Origin: Rubrivivax sp.
Lineage (GTDB): Bacteria; Pseudomonadota; Gammaproteobacteria; Burkholderiales; Burkholderiaceae_C
DNA length: 39,306 nucleotides
NCBI GenBank assembly: GCA_027489455.1
Contig: JAIXZR010000133.1
Span: 1-39,306, forward strand
Direction: 5' to 3'
Position 1 is the stretch's first letter. The number at the start of each line of letters is the position of its first letter. The position numbers were made by a program, and so were the translations under genes. This document shows, piece by piece, positions 15,947-23,221 of this stretch. Under the pieces are notes generated by a model that was given only the letters and a program-made list of their open reading frames with translations, was not told where the DNA came from and did not search any database.

Positions 15947-18286
15947 TCAACGCGTACCGCTGCGCACCAGCCGGCCGGGGGGCACGTCCAGCTGGCGGCC
16001 GTCGGAGAAGCGCACGCTGATCGGCGCCTTGCCGGCGTTGAAGGCCAGGTACGTGCGCTGCCCGTCCGGGCGCTTGAACACCTGGTAAAGCGCCGTGTCG
16101 GCGGACACGCTGGTATCGGGCGCGCCCATCTCGGCCAGGCTGATCAGGAAGTGCAGCGTGTGCGTGCGGCTGTCGCCCAGCTCCACGGCGCCCCAGCGGT
16201 TCCAGGCCTGCAGGGCCGCCGCGGGGTCGGCCAGGGCCAGGTACTTCGCGAAGACGTCCTGCCAGATGTCGGCCGGCTCCACCTTCTTGCCGCGCGCAGC
16301 CCAGATCTTCTGTTCTTCCTTCAGCGCTTCCAGGTTCTTGCGGATGTAGTCCGGGTGGCTGGCGAAGTAGGTCGAAACGGTCGTCATCGGCAGCAGGTTG
16401 ATGCCGGTGATCTGCCGCGGGTCGTCGATCCACCAGGTGTTGTGCGCGTACTTGGCGCCGAACACCATGCTCACGTCCACGTTCTTGTATTCGGGCGCGA
16501 ACACCTGCCCGTAGAGATCGAACCAGTAGTGCTTGACGGCCTCGGTCTCGGTGACGAGCAGCCAGATGCCCAGGTCGCGCAGCGCCGCGTCGCCCTGCAC
16601 TTCTCCCCAGAGGATCAGGCCCGTCCAGGCGTTCAGCGCCTCGCTGGACGATTCCTGGTTGTTGCCGCTTTCGCCCAGGCCGATGCCCGAAGCCCAGCTG
16701 TGGCCTTCGTAGGGATCGAAGTTGCGCAGGAAGGGGAACTCGGCCTTGCCGCGCTCGGTGAAGGCGATGTCCTTGATCAGCAGGTCCACCATGTCGCCCC
16801 ACTTGCCGCGGGCAGCCCAGGCCGGATCGCGCAGCGCGATCTCGGCCACGGCGCGGATCCAGTAGCCGTAGTGGAAGTGGTGGTCGTTCATCTGCCGGAC
16901 GGCGAAGTACTCCTCCGGGTAGCCGACGACGGTGCCCATCGCCTGGTCCCAGTGGAAGTAGCGGCGCTTGTCGGTGCCGGCAAACCATTCCTCGACCCGC
17001 GTCTTCAGCAGGTCCAGCAGCCGGGCGCTGGCTTCGGTGTCGCCCTGCTGCTCGTAGACGTCCAGCATCTTCACCAGCCGCAGCAGGCCCTTGCCCTGCC
17101 AGTAGGGGCCTTCGCCTTCCACCAGCAGCATGCGGCGCGCGTTGCGGATGTCGCTCTTCATCACGTCGCGCAGGTCGCCCATGCGCGGGTGGCTGTCGGC
17201 CACCGCCGGCCAGTAGGGCACGAAGCCGGTGTAGCGAGCCGTGGTGCGGAAGCTGCCCGCCGCCAGCAGGCGCAGCTTGCCGCGCACGGTGTCGTAGGCC
17301 GGGCCGAGCTTGCCGTCCACGCTGGCGTTGCCATGCCAGTGGTGCGGGTACAGGCCCAGCAGCGGCGTGGTCTCGCTGCCTTCCAGAGCCTGTGTCGTCG
17401 CGGTGAAGGTGGTCTGCACCTCGCCGGTCTTGCCGTCGACTTTCCAGTCCACGCGCGTGTCGGTGATGGCCGCGTAGGCATGCTTCAGCAGCAGGGCCTG
17501 CGTGGCGGCACTCTCGTCGGGCAGCCCGGCCACCGCCAGATAACCCTTGCCGGCGGGCAGCCGCGCCAGCCATTCCGTGGGCGAGACGGCTTCCCATTGC
17601 ACGCCCGTGGGCCCGAACAGGGCGTAGGCGCTGCCCTTCACGCGGAGCACCAGCATGCGGGGGTCGGCGGCGGGCACGCGCTCGCCGGCCGCCGGCAGGC
17701 GCACGCGAAGATCCCCACGGCCGACGCGGAACCACGCGTAGGGGCTGCCGTGGGCAATGGTGGCGTCGAAGCGCTCTGCCACGCCCGCGCCAGTGCGGCC
17801 CATCGTGATGTCGATGGCCCAGTCGCTGGCGCCGGCCAGCAGGGCGCGGCCAGGCTCGAAGGCTGCGGGGGAGATCGTCAGCGCGTCCTGGTGCGGGTAG
17901 TGGATCTCGACGTCGCGCCGCTCGGTGGGTACGACCTGCTTGCGCGGCAGCGCCACTTCCAGGCCCGCCGGCATGGGGCGGAAGCTCAGCGGCTGGGCGT
18001 AGATGTTCTCGGGCTTGTCGCTGAAGATCAGCGACGAATACCACTGGTTGGTGGGTGCGGCGCGCTTGAGCATCGCCTCGGTGCGGTACGGCGCGCGCGG
18101 CACGGGGGCATCGTTGCCGCGCGGCTTGAGGCTCACGGCGCCGGCACCGAGCTTGAGCATGTCGGGCTGGGCGGCGGCTGGGCCGGCACCCAGCAGGCCG
18201 GCCAGCGCCAGGGCGGCGCAGGCGTTCCCGGCCAGGCAGCCCAGCCGGCGGGTGATTCGGGTGATGGCGCGAGTGATCAGGCTCAT
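15947..18286 (-). CDS. Secreted GH81 endo-beta-1,3-glucanase
   Basis: 779 residues from the ATG at 18286; an in-frame GTG at 18298 would add four residues. The signal peptide 'ALALAGLLGAGPAAAQP' indicates export. The mature part spans the GH81 N-terminal beta-sandwich, starting near 'PTNQWYSSLIF', and the C-terminal (alpha/alpha)6 domain. Hallmark motifs are 'NDHHFHYGYWI' (Asp ~468) and 'GNNQESSSEALNAW' (Glu ~545 and ~549), the catalytic region of GH81. The enzyme cuts internal beta-1,3 bonds of laminarin, curdlan or callose. It is transcribed alone, with an operator 50 bp upstream, divergently from the porin operon. No CBM or anchor is seen. It probably makes the oligosaccharides the rest of the locus consumes. 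Confidence 0.93.
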   Translation of the reverse strand: MSLITRAITRITRRLGCLAGNACAALALAGLLGAGPAAAQPDMLKLGAGAVSLKPRGNDAPVPRAPYRTEAMLKRAAPTNQWYSSLIFSDKPENIYAQPLSFRPMPAGLEVALPRKQVVPTERRDVEIHYPHQDALTISPAAFEPGRALLAGASDWAIDITMGRTGAGVAERFDATIAHGSPYAWFRVGRGDLRVRLPAAGERVPAADPRMLVLRVKGSAYALFGPTGVQWEAVSPTEWLARLPAGKGYLAVAGLPDESAATQALLLKHAYAAITDTRVDWKVDGKTGEVQTTFTATTQALEGSETTPLLGLYPHHWHGNASVDGKLGPAYDTVRGKLRLLAAGSFRTTARYTGFVPYWPAVADSHPRMGDLRDVMKSDIRNARRMLLVEGEGPYWQGKGLLRLVKMLDVYEQQGDTEASARLLDLLKTRVEEWFAGTDKRRYFHWDQAMGTVVGYPEEYFAVRQMNDHHFHYGYWIRAVAEIALRDPAWAARGKWGDMVDLLIKDIAFTERGKAEFPFLRNFDPYEGHSWASGIGLGESGNNQESSSEALNAWTGLILWGEVQGDAALRDLGIWLLVTETEAVKHYWFDLYGQVFAPEYKNVDVSMVFGAKYAHNTWWIDDPRQITGINLLPMTTVSTYFASHPDYIRKNLEALKEEQKIWAARGKKVEPADIWQDVFAKYLALADPAAALQAWNRWGAVELGDSRTHTLHFLISLAEMGAPDTSVSADTALYQVFKRPDGQRTYLAFNAGKAPISVRFSDGRQLDVPPGRLVRSGTR

Positions 18287-18335
18287 GGCGACGTCCACTG
18301 CTGCCCCGGACCTGGGGCGTCGCCGGCATTCTGTT

Positions 18336-18349
18336 TGAAAGCGCTTTCA
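18336..18349. promoter_or_regulatory. LacI-family operator TGAAAGCGCTTTCA (GH81 unit)
   Basis: A perfect 14-bp palindrome, 50 bp upstream of the GH81 ATG and flanked on the left by TT. With the copy at 18455 it could allow repression looping across the divergent promoters. Confidence 0.85.
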
Positions 18350-18415
18350 TGCAGACCGTGGTTTTCCCGCATGGGGTTGCCACCGAGACCAGGGAAAACA
18401 CGAACGCCGGATGCG

Positions 18416-18444
18416 TTGACGCCCGCTGGGCAGCGGCCTATCGT
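18416..18444 (+). promoter_or_regulatory. Candidate sigma-70 promoter of the porin/GH17/GH30/transporter operon
   Basis: TTGACG (18416-18421), a 17-bp spacer and TATCGT (18439-18444). The operator at 18455-18468 begins 10 bp past the -10, so it covers the start point and early transcribed region. Confidence 0.65.
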
Positions 18445-18454
18445 TTGCGGGCTT

Positions 18455-18468
18455 TGAAAGCGCTTTCA
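18455..18468. promoter_or_regulatory. LacI-family operator TGAAAGCGCTTTCA (porin operon)
   Basis: A perfect 14-bp palindrome, 138 bp upstream of the porin ATG and directly downstream of the TTGACG/TATCGT promoter. Confidence 0.85.
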
Positions 18469-18606
18469 ACCTGTCCGCCAAAGAGCCACTGGAAGCCCCT
18501 ACCCCCTCAGACACTCTCCGGCACCCGGCCCCGCCACGGGCCCGCCAGGCCAGCCGCCGCCACCGACTCCGCCGCCCGAACGACCCTGCCGCCCAGGAAG
18601 GCCCCC

Positions 18607-20034
18607 ATGTCCCACCCCACCCCCCTGCCCTCATCGCCCGACCGGCCCCTGCCTGCTGGCATCCGGCATGGCCACGCATCCGGCCGCGGCGAGCCGGGCC
18701 GCGCGACCCGCGCACTGAAGGCTGTCGCCCTGGCCGCGGCCTGCTGCGCCGGGCTGGCCGCCACCCCGGCCCGGGCGATCGACTTCGGGCCGTTCAGCCT
18801 GACCGGCTTCGTCAAGGCCGAGGCCACGCGCACCACCAACGTGTGCGAGGACTGCCAGCGCGAACTCGGCGAAGCGCGCCACCGCCGCTGGGCCGACGAC
18901 ATCGTCTTCGGCAAACCCTTCGGCACGCGTGAATCCACCGTCACCCTGGTGCAGCCCTACCTGGGCTTCAAGCAGGACATCGGCCGCGGCTGGCAGGCCT
19001 TCGGGCTGCTGTCGCAGCGCTGGCGCGATGGCAAGGTCGATCTCGAAGGCTGGGTCTTCGAGCGCAACGTCGGCCTGGCGCACGAAGACTGGGGCCGCCT
19101 GACGCTGGGGGCGATGACGACCCGCGGCTGGAGCGTGCCGGACTACCCGTACTCGTTCAAGGCCATCAGCGCCGATTTCTGGAGCGGCGGCGCCAACGGC
19201 TCTACCCCGGCCTGGAGCGATGCTGGCGCCGGCTACGGCCTGCTGAGCCGCGCCGTGCGCTACATGTCGCGCCCGGTGGAACTGCTGGGCGGGGACGTGC
19301 TGTTCGAAGCCACCTACGACATCGGCAAGAAGGGCTGGAAGAAGAACAAGCCGCAGTTCATCGAGCTTTACGCCAAGTACATCGGGCGCGAGCTGCTGGT
19401 GGACGTGATCGTGCAGTCGGCCAAGAACGGCGAGCCGGTGGCCTGGGGCAAGGCGCCCTTCGGCGGCCTCACGCCTTTCGCCGAGGACGACCCGCTGCTC
19501 GGCGGCTCCAGCCAGGGCATGGCGCTGGTGATGGTGCGCCACGTCATCGATGGCCGCATCGAACTGTCCGGCGGCCTGCGGTTCAACCGCTGGAGCGGCG
19601 CCTACGCGGTGCAGACCACGCCCGGCCCGCTGGGCCGCTGGAACAGCATGTTCAACGTCGACTGGGGCGGCTTCGATGCCAATGGCGTGCCCAACCCTGG
19701 CTACTCCGCGCGCTCCACCGATCTGATGCTCGGTGCGCGCTACAAGCTCAACGACAAGGCCACGGCCGGCATCGGCCTGACTTACCTGGGCAAGGCCAGC
19801 ACCGACAACCCCAGCGAACGCGGGCAGAGCAACACGCTGCTGGTGGGCACCGCCAGCGTGGGCTATGCCGTCAACAGCAACCTGTCGCTGTCGCTCAGCA
19901 CCAGCGTCTACCAGTTCGGACGCAAGGGGCAGGCACCGCTGTCCATCCCCAGCCACAGCTCGTTCACGAACATCGATTCGCGCGTCGCCGACCGCGGCAA
20001 TTCCGTCGGCATCAGCGCCAACTTCACTTTCTGA
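18607..20034 (+). CDS. Outer-membrane beta-barrel porin-like protein of the glucan locus
   Basis: 475 residues from the ATG at 18607 (AGGAAGG ribosome site). The N-terminus is long and basic before a hydrophobic signal segment ending 'AATPARA' (cleavage near residue 57). The mature protein opens 'IDFGPFSLTGFVKAEATRTTN' and shows repeated amphipathic strands ending in the terminal 'VGISANFTF', the aromatic end typical of outer-membrane barrels. Two Cys in 'NVCEDCQ' lie near the mature N-terminus. I do not recognise a named porin family. As first gene of the operon ending in the transporter-GH17 fusion, it is the best candidate for outer-membrane entry of beta-glucan oligosaccharides, replacing SusC/TonB. 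That role is inferred. Confidence 0.78.
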   Translation: MSHPTPLPSSPDRPLPAGIRHGHASGRGEPGRATRALKAVALAAACCAGLAATPARAIDFGPFSLTGFVKAEATRTTNVCEDCQRELGEARHRRWADDIVFGKPFGTRESTVTLVQPYLGFKQDIGRGWQAFGLLSQRWRDGKVDLEGWVFERNVGLAHEDWGRLTLGAMTTRGWSVPDYPYSFKAISADFWSGGANGSTPAWSDAGAGYGLLSRAVRYMSRPVELLGGDVLFEATYDIGKKGWKKNKPQFIELYAKYIGRELLVDVIVQSAKNGEPVAWGKAPFGGLTPFAEDDPLLGGSSQGMALVMVRHVIDGRIELSGGLRFNRWSGAYAVQTTPGPLGRWNSMFNVDWGGFDANGVPNPGYSARSTDLMLGARYKLNDKATAGIGLTYLGKASTDNPSERGQSNTLLVGTASVGYAVNSNLSLSLSTSVYQFGRKGQAPLSIPSHSSFTNIDSRVADRGNSVGISANFTF

Positions 20035-20042
20035 GGCACCCC

Positions 20043-21827
20043 ATGGACACCCGACACGTTCAAGCACCCTCGGGGCCGGGCGCGGCCCTGCCCGCCCGCC
20101 CGGGCCGCGCGCCGCTGTTGGCGCTGGCCACGTGTGTGCTGCTGGGCAGCCTGGGCCTGGTGGCCTGCGGCGGCGGCGGCAGCGGCGGCGTCACGCCCAC
20201 CGCGGTGGCGCAATCCGACCGGCGCGACCTGCCGCAGAGCTTCATCACCCGCGCTGCGATCAATTACTCGCCCTACCGCACCTCGCGCAGCCCGGCCGAC
20301 CTGGGCAGCGAGGTGATCACCCCCGCCAACGTGCTGGAAGACCTGCGCCTGGTGCAGGCCACTGGCATCGGCACGATCCGCCTGTTCAGCAGCCGCGCCT
20401 TCGCCGAAACCGTGCTGCGCGTGATCCGCGACAACAACCTCGATCTGAAGGTGCAGCTGGGTTCCTTCCCCGTGCCCCCGCGCACGGCCGCCATCGAGGC
20501 CGACAACCAGGCCGAACTCGACGCGCAGATCCGCCTGGCCAATGCCTATCCGACGATCGTGCTGGCGGTCAGCGTCGGCAACGAGAAGCTCGTCGAATGG
20601 TCCCAGAACCGGATGGAGCCTGCCGTGCTGGCCGCCTACATCCGCAAGGTGCGCGCGGCCGTTCGCCAGCCGGTGACGACCAACGACAACTGGCTGTACT
20701 GGTCCAAGGTCGACCGTGTGATCGCCGAGACCGTGGACTACGCCGCGGTGCACGTGTATCCGTTCCTGGACACGTTCTACGACCCGACCAAGTACGACTG
20801 GCGCCAGAAGGCAGTGCCCGAGGCCCAGCGCGCCCAGGCCATGATCGACGCCACGATCGCCGAGGCCAAGAAGCAGTTCGAGGACGCCCGGGCCGGGCTG
20901 GTGAAGTTCGGCCTGGACACCATCCCGATGGTCATCGGCGAAACCGGCTGGGCCGCGGTGGACACCAACGGCGGGCCCAACCTGGCCTTCCGCGCCCATC
21001 CGGTGAACCAGAAGATGTACTTCGACGCGCTGCAGACCTGGGCGCAGCAGGGCCGGCGTGACCCGCAAGGCCCGAAGGCGATCTTCTTCTTCCAGGCCTT
21101 CGACGAGCCCTGGAAGCAAGGCGACGACGGCTGGGGCCTGTTCAACGCCCGCCGCGAGGCGCGCTGGACGGTGCAGCCCCTGGGCACCTGCGGCGTGACC
21201 TGGACCTGCGAAGCCGGCAGCTACACCCTGGCCAACGCCGTGAAGTGGGTGCCGCCCACCAACACCCCCGCCGTGACGGCCAGCCGCTACACGCTGTTCG
21301 CCGACACCGCGGTGGCGGGCGAAGAACGCGCCACCGGTCTGCGCTGGGACCCGTTCGCGCTGACGGGCTACCGCGAGAACGTGGCCGGACTGCCTTCCCC
21401 TGACGGCGGCGTCCACTTCGAGATCACGCCCAACCCGGTGGACTTCGGCTGGGGCCTGTTCCAGTACTCCGGCACCGGCGCCCTGGTCAACCTGAGCAAC
21501 TTCGCCAACGGGCGGCTGAACTTCCAGGTGCGCAGCGACGGCTACCCCGGGAAGATCGAGGTCGGTATCAGCACCGACACCGAAGACCGGGACGTGCAGG
21601 AAGCCTTCCTGCAGATCGCGCCAGGCCAGTTCGGCTACTGCAACACCAACAACTGGTGCTCGGTGTCGATACCGATCTCGGCCTTCCTGGCCGTCAACCC
21701 CAAGCTGGACCTGCGCTACGTGAACTTCCGCTTCATCGTCGCCGACCGCTACAGCTTCACCGAGAAGCCGCTGAACCTCACGGGTCTGCCGCTGGTCCGC
21801 ATCGACGGGCTGCACTGGTCGCGCTGA
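20043..21827 (+). CDS. Lipoprotein GH17 beta-1,3-glucanase with C-terminal CBM-like domain
   Basis: 594 residues, 8 bp after the porin gene, with GAGG spanning the previous stop. The lipoprotein signal ends 'LVAC' (Cys42), followed by a Gly-rich tether. The GH17 (beta/alpha)8 domain spans about 68-400. The acid/base is Glu181 in 'LAVSVGNEKLVEW', the nucleophile Glu300 in 'MVIGETGW', and 'FFFQAFDEPWK' is also typical. Residues ~413-592 form a beta-rich domain ('VDFGWGLFQYSGTGALVNLS'), probably a CBM. It would cut or transglycosylate beta-1,3-glucan chains in the periplasm or at the outer membrane. Its stop overlaps the GH30 start by one base (TGATG). The bacterial GH17 family includes transglycosylases, so hydrolysis is likely but not certain. 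Confidence 0.9.
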   Translation: MDTRHVQAPSGPGAALPARPGRAPLLALATCVLLGSLGLVACGGGGSGGVTPTAVAQSDRRDLPQSFITRAAINYSPYRTSRSPADLGSEVITPANVLEDLRLVQATGIGTIRLFSSRAFAETVLRVIRDNNLDLKVQLGSFPVPPRTAAIEADNQAELDAQIRLANAYPTIVLAVSVGNEKLVEWSQNRMEPAVLAAYIRKVRAAVRQPVTTNDNWLYWSKVDRVIAETVDYAAVHVYPFLDTFYDPTKYDWRQKAVPEAQRAQAMIDATIAEAKKQFEDARAGLVKFGLDTIPMVIGETGWAAVDTNGGPNLAFRAHPVNQKMYFDALQTWAQQGRRDPQGPKAIFFFQAFDEPWKQGDDGWGLFNARREARWTVQPLGTCGVTWTCEAGSYTLANAVKWVPPTNTPAVTASRYTLFADTAVAGEERATGLRWDPFALTGYRENVAGLPSPDGGVHFEITPNPVDFGWGLFQYSGTGALVNLSNFANGRLNFQVRSDGYPGKIEVGISTDTEDRDVQEAFLQIAPGQFGYCNTNNWCSVSIPISAFLAVNPKLDLRYVNFRFIVADRYSFTEKPLNLTGLPLVRIDGLHWSR

Positions 21828-23221
21828 TGCCCGCGCACCCCCACGGCCCGGCCCTGCACTGGGTGCTGAGCGCGCGCGACGCGCGCCACGGGCAGACGCT
21901 GCGGCTGGCACCCCAGGTTGCGCTGCTGCCGGAGGCCGACACAGCAGGCCACGCCAGCGCGCCGGCGCGCCTGTGGGTGGACAGCAGCCGGCGCTTCCAG
22001 CGCATCGAAGGCTTCGGCGGCGCCTTCACCGAAGCCGCTGCCAGCACCTGGCTGAAGCTCTCGCCGGGCCAGCAGCAGCGGCTGCTGCACGATTACTTCG
22101 ACCCGGCCCAGGGCCACGGTTACACGCTGTGCCGCGTGCACATGAACAGCTGCGATTTCGCGCTGGGCAACTATGCCCACGCCGACGTGGCGGGTGACCA
22201 TGCGCTGGCGCACTTCAACATCGACCGGGACCGCCAGGCCCTGCTGCCCATGATCCAGGCCGCACAACGCGTGGCGCAGGCCGGCGGCCGCCAGATCAAG
22301 CTGCTGGCCTCGCCCTGGAGCCCGCCGGCCTGGATGAAGGACACCGGCCGCATGAACGAGGGCGGCCGGCTCCGGCCCGACTGCCGCGCGGCCTGGGCGC
22401 AGTGCTACGTGCGCTTCATCCAGGCCTACGAAGCCGAGGGCGTGCCGATCTGGGGCGTCTCGGTGCAGAACGAGCCCGAGGCCACGCAGCGCTGGGACTC
22501 TTGCCGCTACAGCGCCGAAGAAGAGCGCGACTTCGTGCGCGACCACCTGGGCCCGGCCCTGCACGGCGCCGGCCTGGGCCATGTGCGCATCGTCGTCTGG
22601 GACCACAACCGCGATGCGATGGTCGAGCGCGCCAGCGTCATCTACGGCGATGCGGAGGCGGCCAAGTACATCTGGGGCACCGGCTTCCACTGGTACATGG
22701 AAGACCATTTCGACCATGTACAGCTGGTGCATGACGCCTGGCCCGACAAGCAGCTGCTCTTCACCGAAGGCTGCCAGGAAGGCGGCCCGCACTGGGGGCG
22801 CTGGGAACTGGCCGAACGCTACGCGCGCTCAATCATCAACGACCTGAACCGCTGGACGGTGGGCTGGATCGACTGGAACCTGCTGCTCGACGAGCAGGGC
22901 GGGCCCAACCACGTGGGCAACTTCTGCAGCGCGCCGATGCTGGCCGTGCCGGCCGAAGACGGCCTGCACCCGCAGAGCTCCTACGCCGCGCTGGGCCACT
23001 TCGCGCGGCACGCCCAGCCGGGCGCCCAGCGCGTGCTGGCCGCGGCCACGCGCGAAGCGCTGGAGTGCACCGCCCTGGCCAACCCCGATGGCAGCCTGGC
23101 CGTGGTGGTGCTGAACCGCAGCGACCACGACATCGCCTTTTCCCTGGCCATCGACGGCACCCGTTACGCCGCCGACCTGCCGGCGCACGCCATCGCCACC
23201 TACCTGCGTCACCCCCAATGA
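21827..23221 (+). CDS. Cytosolic GH30 family beta-glucosidase/glucanase
   Basis: 464 residues from the ATG at 21827, which shares its A with the previous stop (TGATG). No signal peptide is seen, so it should act in the cytosol. GH30 motifs are 'IEGFGGAFTEAAAS' (~60-73), 'LLASPWSPPAWMKD' (~159-172), acid/base Glu216 in 'VSVQNEPEAT' and nucleophile Glu314 in 'LLFTEGCQEGG'. The C-terminal ~80 residues make the accessory beta-sandwich. The family includes beta-1,6-glucanases and beta-glucosidases, so a natural role is removing beta-1,6 branches from laminarin-type oligosaccharides. Its stop overlaps the transporter start by 4 bp (ATGA). Confidence 0.9.
   Translation: MPAHPHGPALHWVLSARDARHGQTLRLAPQVALLPEADTAGHASAPARLWVDSSRRFQRIEGFGGAFTEAAASTWLKLSPGQQQRLLHDYFDPAQGHGYTLCRVHMNSCDFALGNYAHADVAGDHALAHFNIDRDRQALLPMIQAAQRVAQAGGRQIKLLASPWSPPAWMKDTGRMNEGGRLRPDCRAAWAQCYVRFIQAYEAEGVPIWGVSVQNEPEATQRWDSCRYSAEEERDFVRDHLGPALHGAGLGHVRIVVWDHNRDAMVERASVIYGDAEAAKYIWGTGFHWYMEDHFDHVQLVHDAWPDKQLLFTEGCQEGGPHWGRWELAERYARSIINDLNRWTVGWIDWNLLLDEQGGPNHVGNFCSAPMLAVPAEDGLHPQSSYAALGHFARHAQPGAQRVLAAATREALECTALANPDGSLAVVVLNRSDHDIAFSLAIDGTRYAADLPAHAIATYLRHPQ

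Larger units (their letters stand above)
18287..18606. promoter_or_regulatory. Divergent control region between GH81 gene and porin-led operon
   Basis: A 320-bp gap holding two identical operators (18336-18349 and 18455-18468) whose centres are 119 bp apart. Each is nearest one of the two divergent units. A good plus-strand promoter is at 18416-18444. The minus-strand promoter is unclear; CAGAAT just downstream of the first operator is a weak -10 candidate. The plus transcript would have a ~150-nt leader ending in AGGAAGG before the ATG at 18607. Confidence 0.7.

Noticed and set aside
15857..18457. Long frames on both strands covering the GH81 gene
   Set aside because: Only the minus frame 18286-15947 carries a signal peptide and the GH81 catalytic motifs. 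The others are out-of-frame shadows that cross the operators.
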